NCBI RefSeq assembly: GCF_029955155.1
Contig: NZ_JAPNOZ010000012.1
Location: 515,610-579,609 of the forward strand
DNA length: 64,000 nt
DNA from: Psychrobacillus sp. NEAU-3TGS
Lineage (GTDB): Bacteria > Bacillota > Bacilli > Bacillales_A > Planococcaceae
Reading direction: 5' to 3'
The notes below the pieces were generated by a model. That model did no database searches, was not told where the DNA came from, and was given only the letters and a program-made list of their open reading frames with translations. The position numbers were made by a program, and so were the translations under genes. This document shows, one piece after another, positions 57,719-64,000 of this stretch (positions are counted from its first letter, which is position 1; every line of letters starts with the position of its first letter).

Positions 57719-58189
57719 TCAAGCTCTTTGCATTTTACTTAGGAATACAATTTGCCCAATATGATATGCATCGTGCATTGCTAAACTCTTCATCTCCAGC
57801 ACTAATGATCTTTCTCCAGGGATCTGTCTATACAAATCTTCCTGTTCTGATTTTGCTAGTATTTTTTCAAGTTCTCGATGAACATAAAAGTATTCTTGTT
57901 TTGTTTTCTTCCAATTTTCAGATGTCTCAGTTGGTATTCTAAATGTAGACTTATTATTTTCTGCTTGGGGTTCATTCGCTGTTTCACCAAGGAATCGCAA
58001 AAGAAGTCTCTTTTTATAGAAAAGCAAATGACAAACTAATTCCCAAATGGAATTCATCGCTCCGTCGGCTGGCTTCCAAAGTGCCTGCTCTAAACTGATA
58101 TTCTCTAGCACTTTTTCAAGTGGTGGAAACCAGTCTTCTTCATCTAAGCAGCTTGCCCATTGTTGTAACAAAAGTGTCTTTACTTCCAT
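57719..58189 (-). CDS. DinB-family (YfiT-like) protein
   Basis: 156 residues, four-helix bundle. Metal-binding histidines H54 (ELVCHLLFYKK), H139 and H143 (MHDAYHIGQIVFL) have DinB spacing. Members act as thiol-dependent transferases or have unknown roles. WKPADGAMNSIWELVCHLLF is the family's N-terminal helix signature. Accessory gene flanked by other small genes. Confidence 0.84.
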   Translation of the reverse strand: MEVKTLLLQQWASCLDEEDWFPPLEKVLENISLEQALWKPADGAMNSIWELVCHLLFYKKRLLLRFLGETANEPQAENNKSTFRIPTETSENWKKTKQEYFYVHRELEKILAKSEQEDLYRQIPGERSLVLEMKSLAMHDAYHIGQIVFLSKMQRA

Positions 58190-58252
58190 TTCTTTTCCCT
58201 CCCATTTAATAACTTCCTCTATATACTTCGATTTTCTTATCTAAAGTCCTTT

Positions 58253-58284
58253 TGTTCAACTAAACTGCGATGTTAGTTTGAGTG
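58253..58284 (+). repeat. CAACTAA/TTAGTT element 6
   Basis: TTCAACTAAACTGCGATGTT-AGTTTGAGTG; its right half covers the stop region of the SRPBCC gene. Confidence 0.5.
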
Positions 58285-58740
58285 TGCCAAAGCATTATTA
58301 TTTTTTTCAGCGCACTGTTTCAATTCCTTCATTTGTTTCTCTAAGCCTTTTTTCATAAATACACGAAAAATGATACTTATTATCTTTCCTGAAACAGTCT
58401 TAGCTGTTAGTTCTTCTGTAATGTAAAGAATGCTAGAATTCGTACTAATTTCTTGAAGTTTATAAGAAAGATTGATCAAGAAAGAAGGATGATTCATTTG
58501 AATACTTAATCTATTATTTTTATTGTATTCCGTAACTTGTCCTTCATATTCTTGAATACGGTTTCCTTCTCTTAACCTTTGTTTGAACTTTATACCAACC
58601 GGATTATTACTATCAAACTCCGTTAAATACTCCGTTCCTTCTAATCCTGTCATCCATTCTTTTTGTTTCTCATTATCTTCTAAGTAAGAGAATACTACCT
58701 CCTTAGATGCTTGAATCTCCGTTTGGCTTGTTATTAACAA
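58273..58740 (-). CDS. SRPBCC/polyketide-cyclase-like protein
   Basis: 155 residues with the START/SRPBCC lay-out: ITSQTEIQASKEVVFSYLED, NEKQKEWMTGLEGTEYLTEF, VGIKFKQRLREGNRIQEYEG and the long C-terminal helix RVFMKKGLEKQMKELKQC. Ligand-binding cavity protein, substrate unknown. TTG start at 58740 with GGGAGGG upstream. The 3' end lies in a repeat element. Confidence 0.75.
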   Translation of the reverse strand: MLITSQTEIQASKEVVFSYLEDNEKQKEWMTGLEGTEYLTEFDSNNPVGIKFKQRLREGNRIQEYEGQVTEYNKNNRLSIQMNHPSFLINLSYKLQEISTNSSILYITEELTAKTVSGKIISIIFRVFMKKGLEKQMKELKQCAEKNNNALAHSN

Positions 58741-58772
58741 TGTGTGGACCCTCCCTATATAAGTTTTTCCTT

Positions 58773-59063
58773 TTATGCGCTAACCCTTCTTGAAGTACTT
58801 ACCTTCTTCTTAAATAATTTTTCATAAGCAAATAGGATAATGGCACAAATAACAGTTACACTCAAAATAGAATATAAAAAGAAATATGGGGAAATGATCA
58901 TGCCGAACGCTACTTCATTTTGAAGCACGTCCACTGTTTCCCATCCTTTTGGTATATCTGGATTATAATATTTTGTTTTTATATAACCACCCATAATCGT
59001 ATAAGCTGTATAAATTATATGAATGATGATCGAACCAATAAATGCTTGAAGAATTATCTTCAT
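58773..59063 (-). CDS. Small membrane protein with a QcrB-like loop
   Basis: 96 residues with two predicted helices (QAFIGSIIIHIIYTAYTIMG and FFLYSILSVTVICAIILFAY) and a basic tail. The intervening loop KYYNPDIPKGWETVDVLQNE continuing VAFGMI aligns with MYYVPDIENAWESVYYLQNE/VAFGEI of QcrB, about 17 of 30 identical. The heme-ligand histidines of QcrB are absent. ATG at 59063 after GGAGGGATG; an extra ten upstream codons are not needed. Function unknown. Confidence 0.7.
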   Translation of the reverse strand: MKIILQAFIGSIIIHIIYTAYTIMGGYIKTKYYNPDIPKGWETVDVLQNEVAFGMIISPYFFLYSILSVTVICAIILFAYEKLFKKKVSTSRRVSA

Positions 59064-59147
59064 TTGAACATCCCTCCTCAATCCATAAAACATAAAAAGA
59101 AAGGACCAAAAAGTGGCCCATTCTTATTAAATCATCATATTTAGCTC

Positions 59148-59603
59148 TCAGTCGTTTACATTTAAGATAACTGCCATTTCCTTACCGAATCTATCGCCAT
59201 GATCAATAAATCCTAAACTTGAGTATAAATTATGTGCTCCCAAATTTTCTAGATGATAACCTACGATAATTTTTTTCGCATCAGGTAATTTAGCCATTTC
59301 TAATATCATTAACTCAGTTGCAGCTTTACCTATACCCTTACCTTGAAATTTCTTATCTACCATTATTCGATAAATCCAATAACCATCCAGTTCTTCTTGA
59401 ACAGAATTGTACATGAGAAAACCAACTATCTTCTCTTCTGCATAAATAGCATATGGCTTTAAAGTCGTCTCAAATTTGGATTGAGCTATTGATATAGCAT
59501 TGGGCTCCATGTATTCTTTCTGTTCTGGTGATACCTCTAATTCACAACAATCGTACCAGTTCTCGGCATTTAATTCTGCTATTTTCACATTTTCTTTATT
59601 CAT
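59148..59603 (-). CDS. GNAT-family N-acetyltransferase (BltD/SpeG-like)
   Basis: 151 residues. KIAELNAENWYDCCELEVSP, KPYAIYAEEKIVGFLMYNSV, acetyl-CoA motif FQGKGIGKAATELMILEMA (Q-x-x-G-I-G-x-A) and NLGAHNLYSSLGFID. The N-terminus resembles spermidine/spermine acetyltransferases, but substrate is not established. AAGGGGAA precedes the ATG. An 18-codon open frame with a good Shine-Dalgarno lies just upstream. Confidence 0.84.
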   Translation of the reverse strand: MNKENVKIAELNAENWYDCCELEVSPEQKEYMEPNAISIAQSKFETTLKPYAIYAEEKIVGFLMYNSVQEELDGYWIYRIMVDKKFQGKGIGKAATELMILEMAKLPDAKKIIVGYHLENLGAHNLYSSLGFIDHGDRFGKEMAVILNVND

Positions 59604-59646
59604 AATTTTCCCCTTCCATAATGTAGGGAAACGCTAAACAACCTTG

Positions 59647-59703
59647 TTAATTAATCGTTATCCCCATGTTATCATTCATAATATTTGTTTTAATATTTGT
59701 CAT
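59647..59703 (-). CDS. Possible 18-residue leader peptide
   Basis: ATG at 59703 behind AGAGGAGGCG, reading MTNIKTNIMNDNMGITIN-stop. It ends 43 nt before the acetyltransferase start. The strong ribosome binding site is the only evidence; it could be a leader peptide or chance. Confidence 0.3.
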   Translation of the reverse strand: MTNIKTNIMNDNMGITIN

Positions 59704-59820
59704 AATGAACGCCTCCTCTAACAACTATGTCTAATTAATTGCAATTAATTTTTAGACTATTTTAATTATACTATTTTTCTTCATTCAAATCCTCCCTAAA
59801 ATCCGCCCGATATTCTAGAC

Positions 59821-59850
59821 GTAAAAATAGACCATCGAAAAGATGGTCTA
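59821..59850 (-). terminator. Terminator of the stress-protein gene
   Basis: AGACCATC faces GATGGTCT around TTTT, with TATTTTTAC after it on the minus strand. Confidence 0.8.
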
Positions 59851-59892
59851 AGATATTATTAATAGTATCAACCTGAACTATCTAATCCTCTC

Positions 59893-60330
59893 TCAATCTT
59901 TGGGATGAAGAAATACTAGGATTTTTCCCTCATCCGCATCATTAGAATAGCGTTCGGCTTCCTCATCGGGAACTCCAATTTCCATTAGAGCATGCTTTAG
60001 TCCGCCAGCACCAGCGTTTGCCCCTATTACTGCTCCTCCAATTGTTGTAAGGATTGGACCTGCAGCCAACACAGCGCCAAATCCGGGAATCAACACAGTG
60101 GATAACCCTGCTATTACACCCGCTATACCAATGGCTCCGCCAGTTACAGCTCCTGCGATGGCTCCATCCCTAGTGGAAGGTTTTACTTCCTGTGTGATCT
60201 CCGATAGTTCTTCTGTATTTTTAGCAATAACTGAAATTTCCTCTGTTGTATAGCCTTTTTCTTTTAATTCCTCCACAACTTCAGCCGCTTGTTGTTCATT
60301 TTCGTATACACCAAAAATATGATTAGTCAT
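59893..60330 (-). CDS. General stress protein (YflT/GSP17M-type)
   Basis: 145 residues. The N-terminal GSP17M fold is HIFGVYENEQQAAEVVEEL, with EEISVIAKNTEELSEI; then a glycine-zipper region (DGAIAGAVTGGAIGIAGVIA, then GFGAVLAAGPILTTIGGAVI-GANAG), possibly membrane-active, and an acidic end with EIGVPDEEAERYSNDADEGK. Such proteins are often under sigma-B in Bacillus; the promoter was not traced. Terminator at 59821. Confidence 0.85.
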   Translation of the reverse strand: MTNHIFGVYENEQQAAEVVEELKEKGYTTEEISVIAKNTEELSEITQEVKPSTRDGAIAGAVTGGAIGIAGVIAGLSTVLIPGFGAVLAAGPILTTIGGAVIGANAGAGGLKHALMEIGVPDEEAERYSNDADEGKILVFLHPKD

Positions 60331-60449
60331 TAATAATTACCTCCTGTTTACTCCAACTATGTATTCTATACCCGTTCTTTCGGTTTTCTAGACATCGTTT
60401 CACCTTCTCGCTACCTTTAACAATCTTTAGAATGTTTTTTTAACGTTAA

Positions 60450-60484
60450 AAAGCACGGCCCAACAATTTTGGGACGTGCTTTAC
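60450..60484 (-). terminator. Terminator of the trmB gene
   Basis: AAAGCACGTCCCA faces TGGGCCGTGCTTT on the minus strand, then TTAACG. Confidence 0.75.
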
Positions 60485-60525
60485 TTCAACTTTTCTCATT
60501 TAGATGACCATCTAAATGATGATTT

Positions 60526-60545
60526 TGTTTAACTAAAGTATCAGT
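60526..60545 (+). repeat. Partial CAACTAA element
   Basis: GTTTAACTAAAGTATCAGTA; only the left arm of the element is present. Confidence 0.35.
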
Positions 60546-60576
60546 ATGTTTAATAATAGCCAAGTACAGTACAAAT

Positions 60577-61404
60577 CTATTTCACATAATGTTTTTTAAA
60601 ATCTGGATGGATGGAAAATTTGCGACGTAAATTGACGAGGTTCTTCCCAAAGCTCTGCTCCAAAAGTTCTTTATGTTGTTCCATAATTTCCATAAGATAT
60701 AAATCATGAATCATCACTTCTGTAATTGGCATGACTAAACCTACATGCATGGTCCATGCTGCACGGCTATCTTTACCCAGCGAGACAATACCCGCTACAA
60801 CTTCTGTATCGTCTCCACTGATGACAATCCATCGTCCCCCATACTCTTCGGTAATTTCATGCCCCATATAATGGAGGTACACATTAGCAAAATCAGAGGC
60901 GATTTCCCCATAAGCAATAATCGTTACGTTTACTCCTCTTTTTGCTGCCTGTCTCAGTTCAGTCTCCATTTCTTCAAAATCCTCTTTCCAGACTTCTAAG
61001 AGAATTCTTTTTTGGGAAGATGTTATACAAGCTTTTACCTTATCAAGTATTTCATTGCGTCCCGTAATGTTCCAGATGTTTTCACGGTCATTTGCTGATT
61101 GTTTATACTCTGCTAATGATTTTTCTGCCAGTTCAAAATGCTCTTCTGCTTTCATTCGGCGATTTTTAATTAGTTCCTTTGCAGGAATAGGAGAGTAGAG
61201 TGGTGTGTTTCCGGGACTGATCAGAATATCTCCTCGCATGGCGAGACTTTCCAGAACTTCATAAATCTTCGATCGGGGCACACCTGAATGTTTTGCAACT
61301 GCATAGCCAGTTAATGGTGATTCTTGTAATAAGGTAAGATATGCTTTTGCTTCATATTCGGTAAAATTCAAATTTTTTAATGTATCTAAAATGTTTTCCT
61401 TCAT
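60577..61404 (-). CDS. TrmB-family transcriptional regulator
   Basis: 275 residues. N-terminal winged HTH of the TrmB type (TLKNLNFTEYEAKAYLTLLQ, GYAVAKHSGVPRSKIYEVLE), a coiled linker (KNRRMKAEEHFELAEKSLAE), and a C-terminal effector domain with phospholipase-D-like ILLEVWKEDFEEMETELRQA. Divergent from the LysE gene at 61544; mirrored operators in between (61424-61444 and 61499-61519) suggest that it regulates both. Effector unknown. Confidence 0.87.
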   Translation of the reverse strand: MKENILDTLKNLNFTEYEAKAYLTLLQESPLTGYAVAKHSGVPRSKIYEVLESLAMRGDILISPGNTPLYSPIPAKELIKNRRMKAEEHFELAEKSLAEYKQSANDRENIWNITGRNEILDKVKACITSSQKRILLEVWKEDFEEMETELRQAAKRGVNVTIIAYGEIASDFANVYLHYMGHEITEEYGGRWIVISGDDTEVVAGIVSLGKDSRAAWTMHVGLVMPITEVMIHDLYLMEIMEQHKELLEQSFGKNLVNLRRKFSIHPDFKKHYVK

Positions 61405-61423
61405 ATATCCTCCAAGACAAATT

Positions 61424-61444
61424 TAGTCGCTACCTTTGTAACTA
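61424..61444 (-). promoter_or_regulatory. Predicted TrmB operator, copy 1
   Basis: TAGTTACAAAGGTAGCGACTA on the minus strand, a mirror image of copy 2 on the plus strand (16 of 21 shared). It lies just upstream of the trmB start. Confidence 0.55.
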
Positions 61445-61462
61445 ATAGTTTAACAAAATCTA

Positions 61463-61492
61463 TTGATTTTATCCAAAATATTCTGATATAAT
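61463..61492 (+). promoter_or_regulatory. Promoter of the lysE-type gene
   Basis: TTGATT (61463-61468), 18-nt spacer, TATAAT (61487-61492) with TG one base upstream of it. Confidence 0.7.
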
Positions 61493-61498
61493 TATAAG

Positions 61499-61519
61499 TA
61501 GTTACTGCGGTAGTCACTA
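61499..61519 (+). promoter_or_regulatory. Predicted TrmB operator, copy 2
   Basis: TAGTTACTGCGGTAGTCACTA at the expected transcription start of the lysE-type gene, which would fit repression. Confidence 0.55.
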
Positions 61520-61543
61520 ACAGAAAGAGAAGGGAGAAACAAC

Positions 61544-62174
61544 ATGGATAGCTTACTAATATATATTTCAATTGCTGCAATGATGGTTATCATACCTGGA
61601 GTAGATACGATGTTGCTAGTGAAAAATACGCTCGCTTATGGTCCAAAAGCTGGACGTTTTACGGTACTCGGTATGGCAGCGGGACTCTCTTTTTGGACGC
61701 TTATCGCCATTCTCGGTTTATCTGTTGTCATTGCAAAGTCTGTTGTTCTTTTCAGTATCATTAAATATTTGGGAGCCGCCTACTTAATTTATTTAGGGAT
61801 AAGAAGTTTTTTTTACTAAAAGCATGTTTTCTTTAGAAGAGATTCAATCACAAGCAAACACACCTACAAAATATTCAAATCAACATAATAAAAGTTCCTT
61901 TATGCAAGCATTACTTAGTAATGTTCTCAATCCAAAGACTGTTTTGGTTTATATAACGATCATGCCTCAATTTATCGATTTGAATGAAAATGTAAATCAG
62001 CAATTGATTATGTTAGCCTTCATCCTTACTTTACTCGCTGTTTGTTGGTTTCTAACTCTTGTTTATGTGATTGATTATGCAAAAAAATGGTTGAACAACT
62101 CCAAATTCCAGAAGGCATTCCAAAAATCAACGGGATTAATTTTAATTGGGTTTGGCATAAAAACAGGCATATAA
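61544..62174 (+). pseudogene. LysE/RhtB-family exporter, frameshifted
   Basis: First frame: MDSLLIYISIAAMMVIIPGV, DTMLLVKNTLAYGPKAGRFT, GMAAGLSFWTLIAILGLSVV and LGAAYLIYLGIRSFFY-stop. After a run of eight T, dropping one T gives SFFTKSMFSLEEIQSQ and joins the second frame with FMQALLSNVLNPKTVLVYIT through LILIGFGIKTGI. The result is 209 residues, normal for this exporter family of amino acids. So it is a one-base insertion in a homopolymer, or a miscount. Divergent from trmB. GAAGGGAG precedes the ATG. Confidence 0.85.
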
Positions 62175-62196
62175 GAAAAAGAATTTCAGACAATAA

Positions 62197-62254
62197 AAAA
62201 CCGGACTAACCCACGAAACTTTAATTTATTGTTTCGTCGTAGTTCGGCTTTTCT
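62197..62254. terminator. Large hairpin terminator of the lysE-type gene
   Basis: AAACCGGACTAACCCACGAAAC faces GTTTCGTCGTAGTTCGG around TTTAATTTATT, with A and T runs at both ends. Confidence 0.75.
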
Positions 62255-62256
62255 TT

Positions 62257-62515
62257 TTATCTTGTTTGGTTAAATCAAATATTATTCGGCTTTTGCAAAG
62301 GGAAATTAGATATGTACTAGGCACTGTATAACTAAATCCAAATTATTTTCTAGCCAAATCACCGAAGGCAGAAGTAAATATATCTATTCTAATAATGAAT
62401 GTCATGTTGGCTTATTTATTCAACTACTCCCCCATTATCTGAAATAGGATCTTTAAATTCTACTTCGAGAAGTTGCTTTTTCATCACCAGATTATCTCTT
62501 CATGATTGCATAGTC
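62257..62515. other. Gene-free region
   Basis: No intact gene. On the minus strand a 22-codon frame reads MKKQLLEVEFKDPISDNGGV-VE and has GGTG upstream; too short to call and probably a remnant. Confidence 0.4.
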
Positions 62516-63028
62516 CTAAGCATCAGTCACTACATAATCAAATAGCCATTGTCCCTCCTGTTTGATAAATCCAATGTTGATAGTACTATGTCCCTCAGAA
62601 AAATAATTTGCAAAGCCAATTGTCAGCTTATCGTTTTCCATTTGATAATAACGATACTCTAGGTTTTCTAATAGATAAGGCATATCATTCATTTTATAGC
62701 TATAGTCAGTAGAGTAGATCGTTCTTTCTTCTACATTCACTCGAATATTGGAGGAAGAAATGGATGTAATGTACTCATAATCTTTATTATTTATTGCAGT
62801 GAGAAGTTGGAATGCTAAATTCAACGTTGTCCTTAATGCTTCTTTTTCTTCCTCATCCTTCTTTTCCATATCAGATATTTGCTTTTTCATTTGCTCATTT
62901 GTCATTTCCAACTTTTCTATTTGGGTTATATTATTTACATCACTATTTTCCCATACTGAGCTTGATGGATCCTTACATCCTGCTAGTATTAAAATGAAAA
63001 CAATTATAATAAACATCTGTCTTTTCAT
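62516..63028 (-). CDS. Hypothetical lipoprotein
   Basis: 170 residues. Signal peptide MKRQMFIIIVFILILAGC with lipidated cysteine, then a coiled-coil segment QIEKLEMTNEQMKKQISDME and an alpha/beta domain (LAFQLLTAINNKDYEYITSI). The region after the coil has the NTF2-like look of bacterial lipoproteins of unknown role (STINIGFIKQEGQWLFDYVV). GGAGG is 5 nt before the ATG at 63028. Confidence 0.75.
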   Translation of the reverse strand: MKRQMFIIIVFILILAGCKDPSSSVWENSDVNNITQIEKLEMTNEQMKKQISDMEKKDEEEKEALRTTLNLAFQLLTAINNKDYEYITSISSSNIRVNVEERTIYSTDYSYKMNDMPYLLENLEYRYYQMENDKLTIGFANYFSEGHSTINIGFIKQEGQWLFDYVVTDA

Positions 63029-63050
63029 ATTATCCTCCAAAATTTGATAG

Positions 63051-63072
63051 ATACTGCCTGTTAGTTGAATTA
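63051..63072 (+). repeat. CAACTAA/TTAGTT element 7
   Basis: ATACTGCCTGTTAGTTGAAT; right half of the element. Confidence 0.4.
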
Positions 63073-63091
63073 GAAAGCATGTTCATTTCAG

Positions 63092-63515
63092 TTATTTTCG
63101 TAATTTTAAAGTTATTTGAATGGTAAGAAGGATGCTTAATAAAGGGATTAGCAGAAATAAAACCTGATCACCTTTAGTCAAATTAGGAATATCACTAACA
63201 ATCAACCAAAGCAGACAACTAAATGTGTTTAACCCGAGGAGAACTCCCCAAACAACTTCTTTTACAATTTTATATAATCTATTACCAGTTAGATATCGTA
63301 TTTACAAGAAAATAATCAAAGCCATCCCTAACACTATAAACAATGACTTCTCGAAGGAATAAGTTAAGGAAACGGCTCTTCCCAAGGCATATCTATATAG
63401 ATTAAGTTAAAGAGACTAATTATATTATAGATAAAGACAAATAGCAGAGCATAAAGATATACAACCCATTCACATACATAAATAATTGGAATATTATCTT
63501 TCTCACCCTTTTCAC
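63092..63515 (-). pseudogene. Decayed membrane protein gene
   Basis: On the minus strand, GTG (63515) overlaps the TGA of the next gene. After one missing A the frame reads GEKDNIPIIYVCEWVVYLYA, LLFVFIYNIISLFNLIYIDM, then shifts to SLTYSFEKSLFIVLGMALII, meets TAA (63302-63304) and goes on RYLTGNRLYKIVKEVVWGVL to LLSILLTIQITLKLRK-stop. So at least two frame changes and one stop: a real pseudogene of a polytopic membrane protein. Family not recognised. Confidence 0.55.
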
Positions 63516-63786
63516 CTACTCAGTTGATTATATTTTCTTTCATTCCTTCTCCATGAATAACTGATAGCAAATGAGGCTATAAAAAAAGCGGTCACAAAAT
63601 AAAGGGACAACACGAAAATTTGAATAGCAAAGGAAGGTTCTAAAAAATTGTATGATCTATAAATACAAACAATATTAATAAAACTATCATATAGTATTTA
63701 AGAATATTACCTTTATAGAAAGTTGAATAACCGCCCGTTCTGATTCTTTTCCATTTTTCATGAAATTCAGTTTCCTTCGTTTCCAT
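63512..63786 (-). pseudogene. Small membrane protein, frameshifted
   Basis: ATG at 63786 after GAGGTG: METKETEFHEKWKRIRTGGY, STFYKGNILKYYMIVLLILF, then VFIDHTIF-stop at a run of six T. One more T gives LEPSFAIQIFVLSLYFVTAF-FIASFAISYSWRRNE and stop, 91 residues with two helices. Partner of the broken membrane protein downstream (GTG/TGA overlap). Function unknown. Confidence 0.6.
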
Positions 63787-64000
63787 AAAAGAGCACCTCA
63801 TTTAATCTTAATATTAATTATGAGATTACCTCATTTTAGATTCAATAATCTTTTTGTTCCAGTGGTGGACAACTTGCCTCGTTAATTTGACTCCAACAGC
63901 TATGTGACAAAGCCTGGTGCACTTAACTTCCTCTTAACGCAACTGCTTCCGAATTACCCCAGTTTTTCTCTTATGTATAAACCAAAAAAATATAGTTAGA
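63787..64000. other. Right edge, no gene seen
   Basis: Contains only the CAACTAA-like element at 63868-63893 (GGACAACTTGCCTCGTTAAT-TTGACTCC). Confidence 0.4.

Noticed and set aside
54913-63893. Integron attC sites
   Set aside because: The CAACTAA/TTAGTT elements look like cassette borders, but the right core GTTAGTT does not follow the GTTRRRY rule and no integrase gene is in the window.

Overview
The window looks like a low-GC endospore-forming Firmicute of the Bacillaceae/Planococcaceae type (Psychrobacillus, Lysinibacillus and Sporosarcina are the closest in feel; the genus is an inference). Evidence: spoIVA, sleB/ypeB, mtrB (TRAP), hbs, a bacillithiol-type ypdA, a menaquinol qcrABC complex, PilZ-type ypfA and cheR, mostly in the gene order known from the Bacillus subtilis ypb-to-ypj region. 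No rRNA, tRNA or CRISPR was seen.

Layout. 1-13 kb is accessory: a partial medium-chain dehydrogenase, a frameshifted VOC gene, an NTF2-like protein, two consecutive divergent lysR/eamA pairs, small hypotheticals, a second VOC protein, an MFS exporter directly behind a T-box leader, and a three-gene ABC importer of the TrpXYZ type. 13-54 kb is the conserved chromosomal core, nearly all on the minus strand: yugP-like protease, ypjA, qcrCBA, ypiF/B/A, a chemoreceptor, aroA-tyrA-hisC-aroH-aroB-aroC (with no trp genes inside), a frameshifted cheR, ndk, hepT-menG-hepS, mtrB, folE, hbs, spoIVA, yphF/yphE, gpsA, der, rpsA-like, plsC-cmk, ypfA, ypeB-sleB, prsW, ansA (plus), ypdA, ypbG, ypbE, recQ-ypbB, fer (plus), and ribU under an FMN riboswitch. 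54-64 kb is accessory and partly decaying: acetyltransferases, DinB, SRPBCC and AlkZ-like proteins, a small QcrB-like membrane protein, a stress protein, a TrmB regulator facing a frameshifted LysE exporter, and several gene remnants.

How the genes fit together. The core links chorismate supply and its use for Tyr/Phe (aroA, tyrA, hisC, aroH, aroB, aroC) with menaquinone side-chain and ring synthesis (hepS, hepT, menG) and the menaquinol:cytochrome c reductase (qcrABC). folE, mtrB, ndk and cmk belong to nucleotide and cofactor supply. spoIVA, sleB and ypeB serve the spore.

The least ordinary parts are: (i) a T-box apparently controlling an MFS transporter; (ii) at least five single-base frameshifts in A/T homopolymers, one in cheR, which could be assembly error or real decay; (iii) several families of dispersed intergenic repeats, including a roughly 21-nt-period GCAACCA array and elements made of serial mini-hairpins; (iv) a 96-residue membrane protein whose loop matches cytochrome b6; (v) a mirrored operator between the TrmB gene and the LysE gene; (vi) CAACTAA/TTAGTT elements scattered between the small genes of the last 10 kb.
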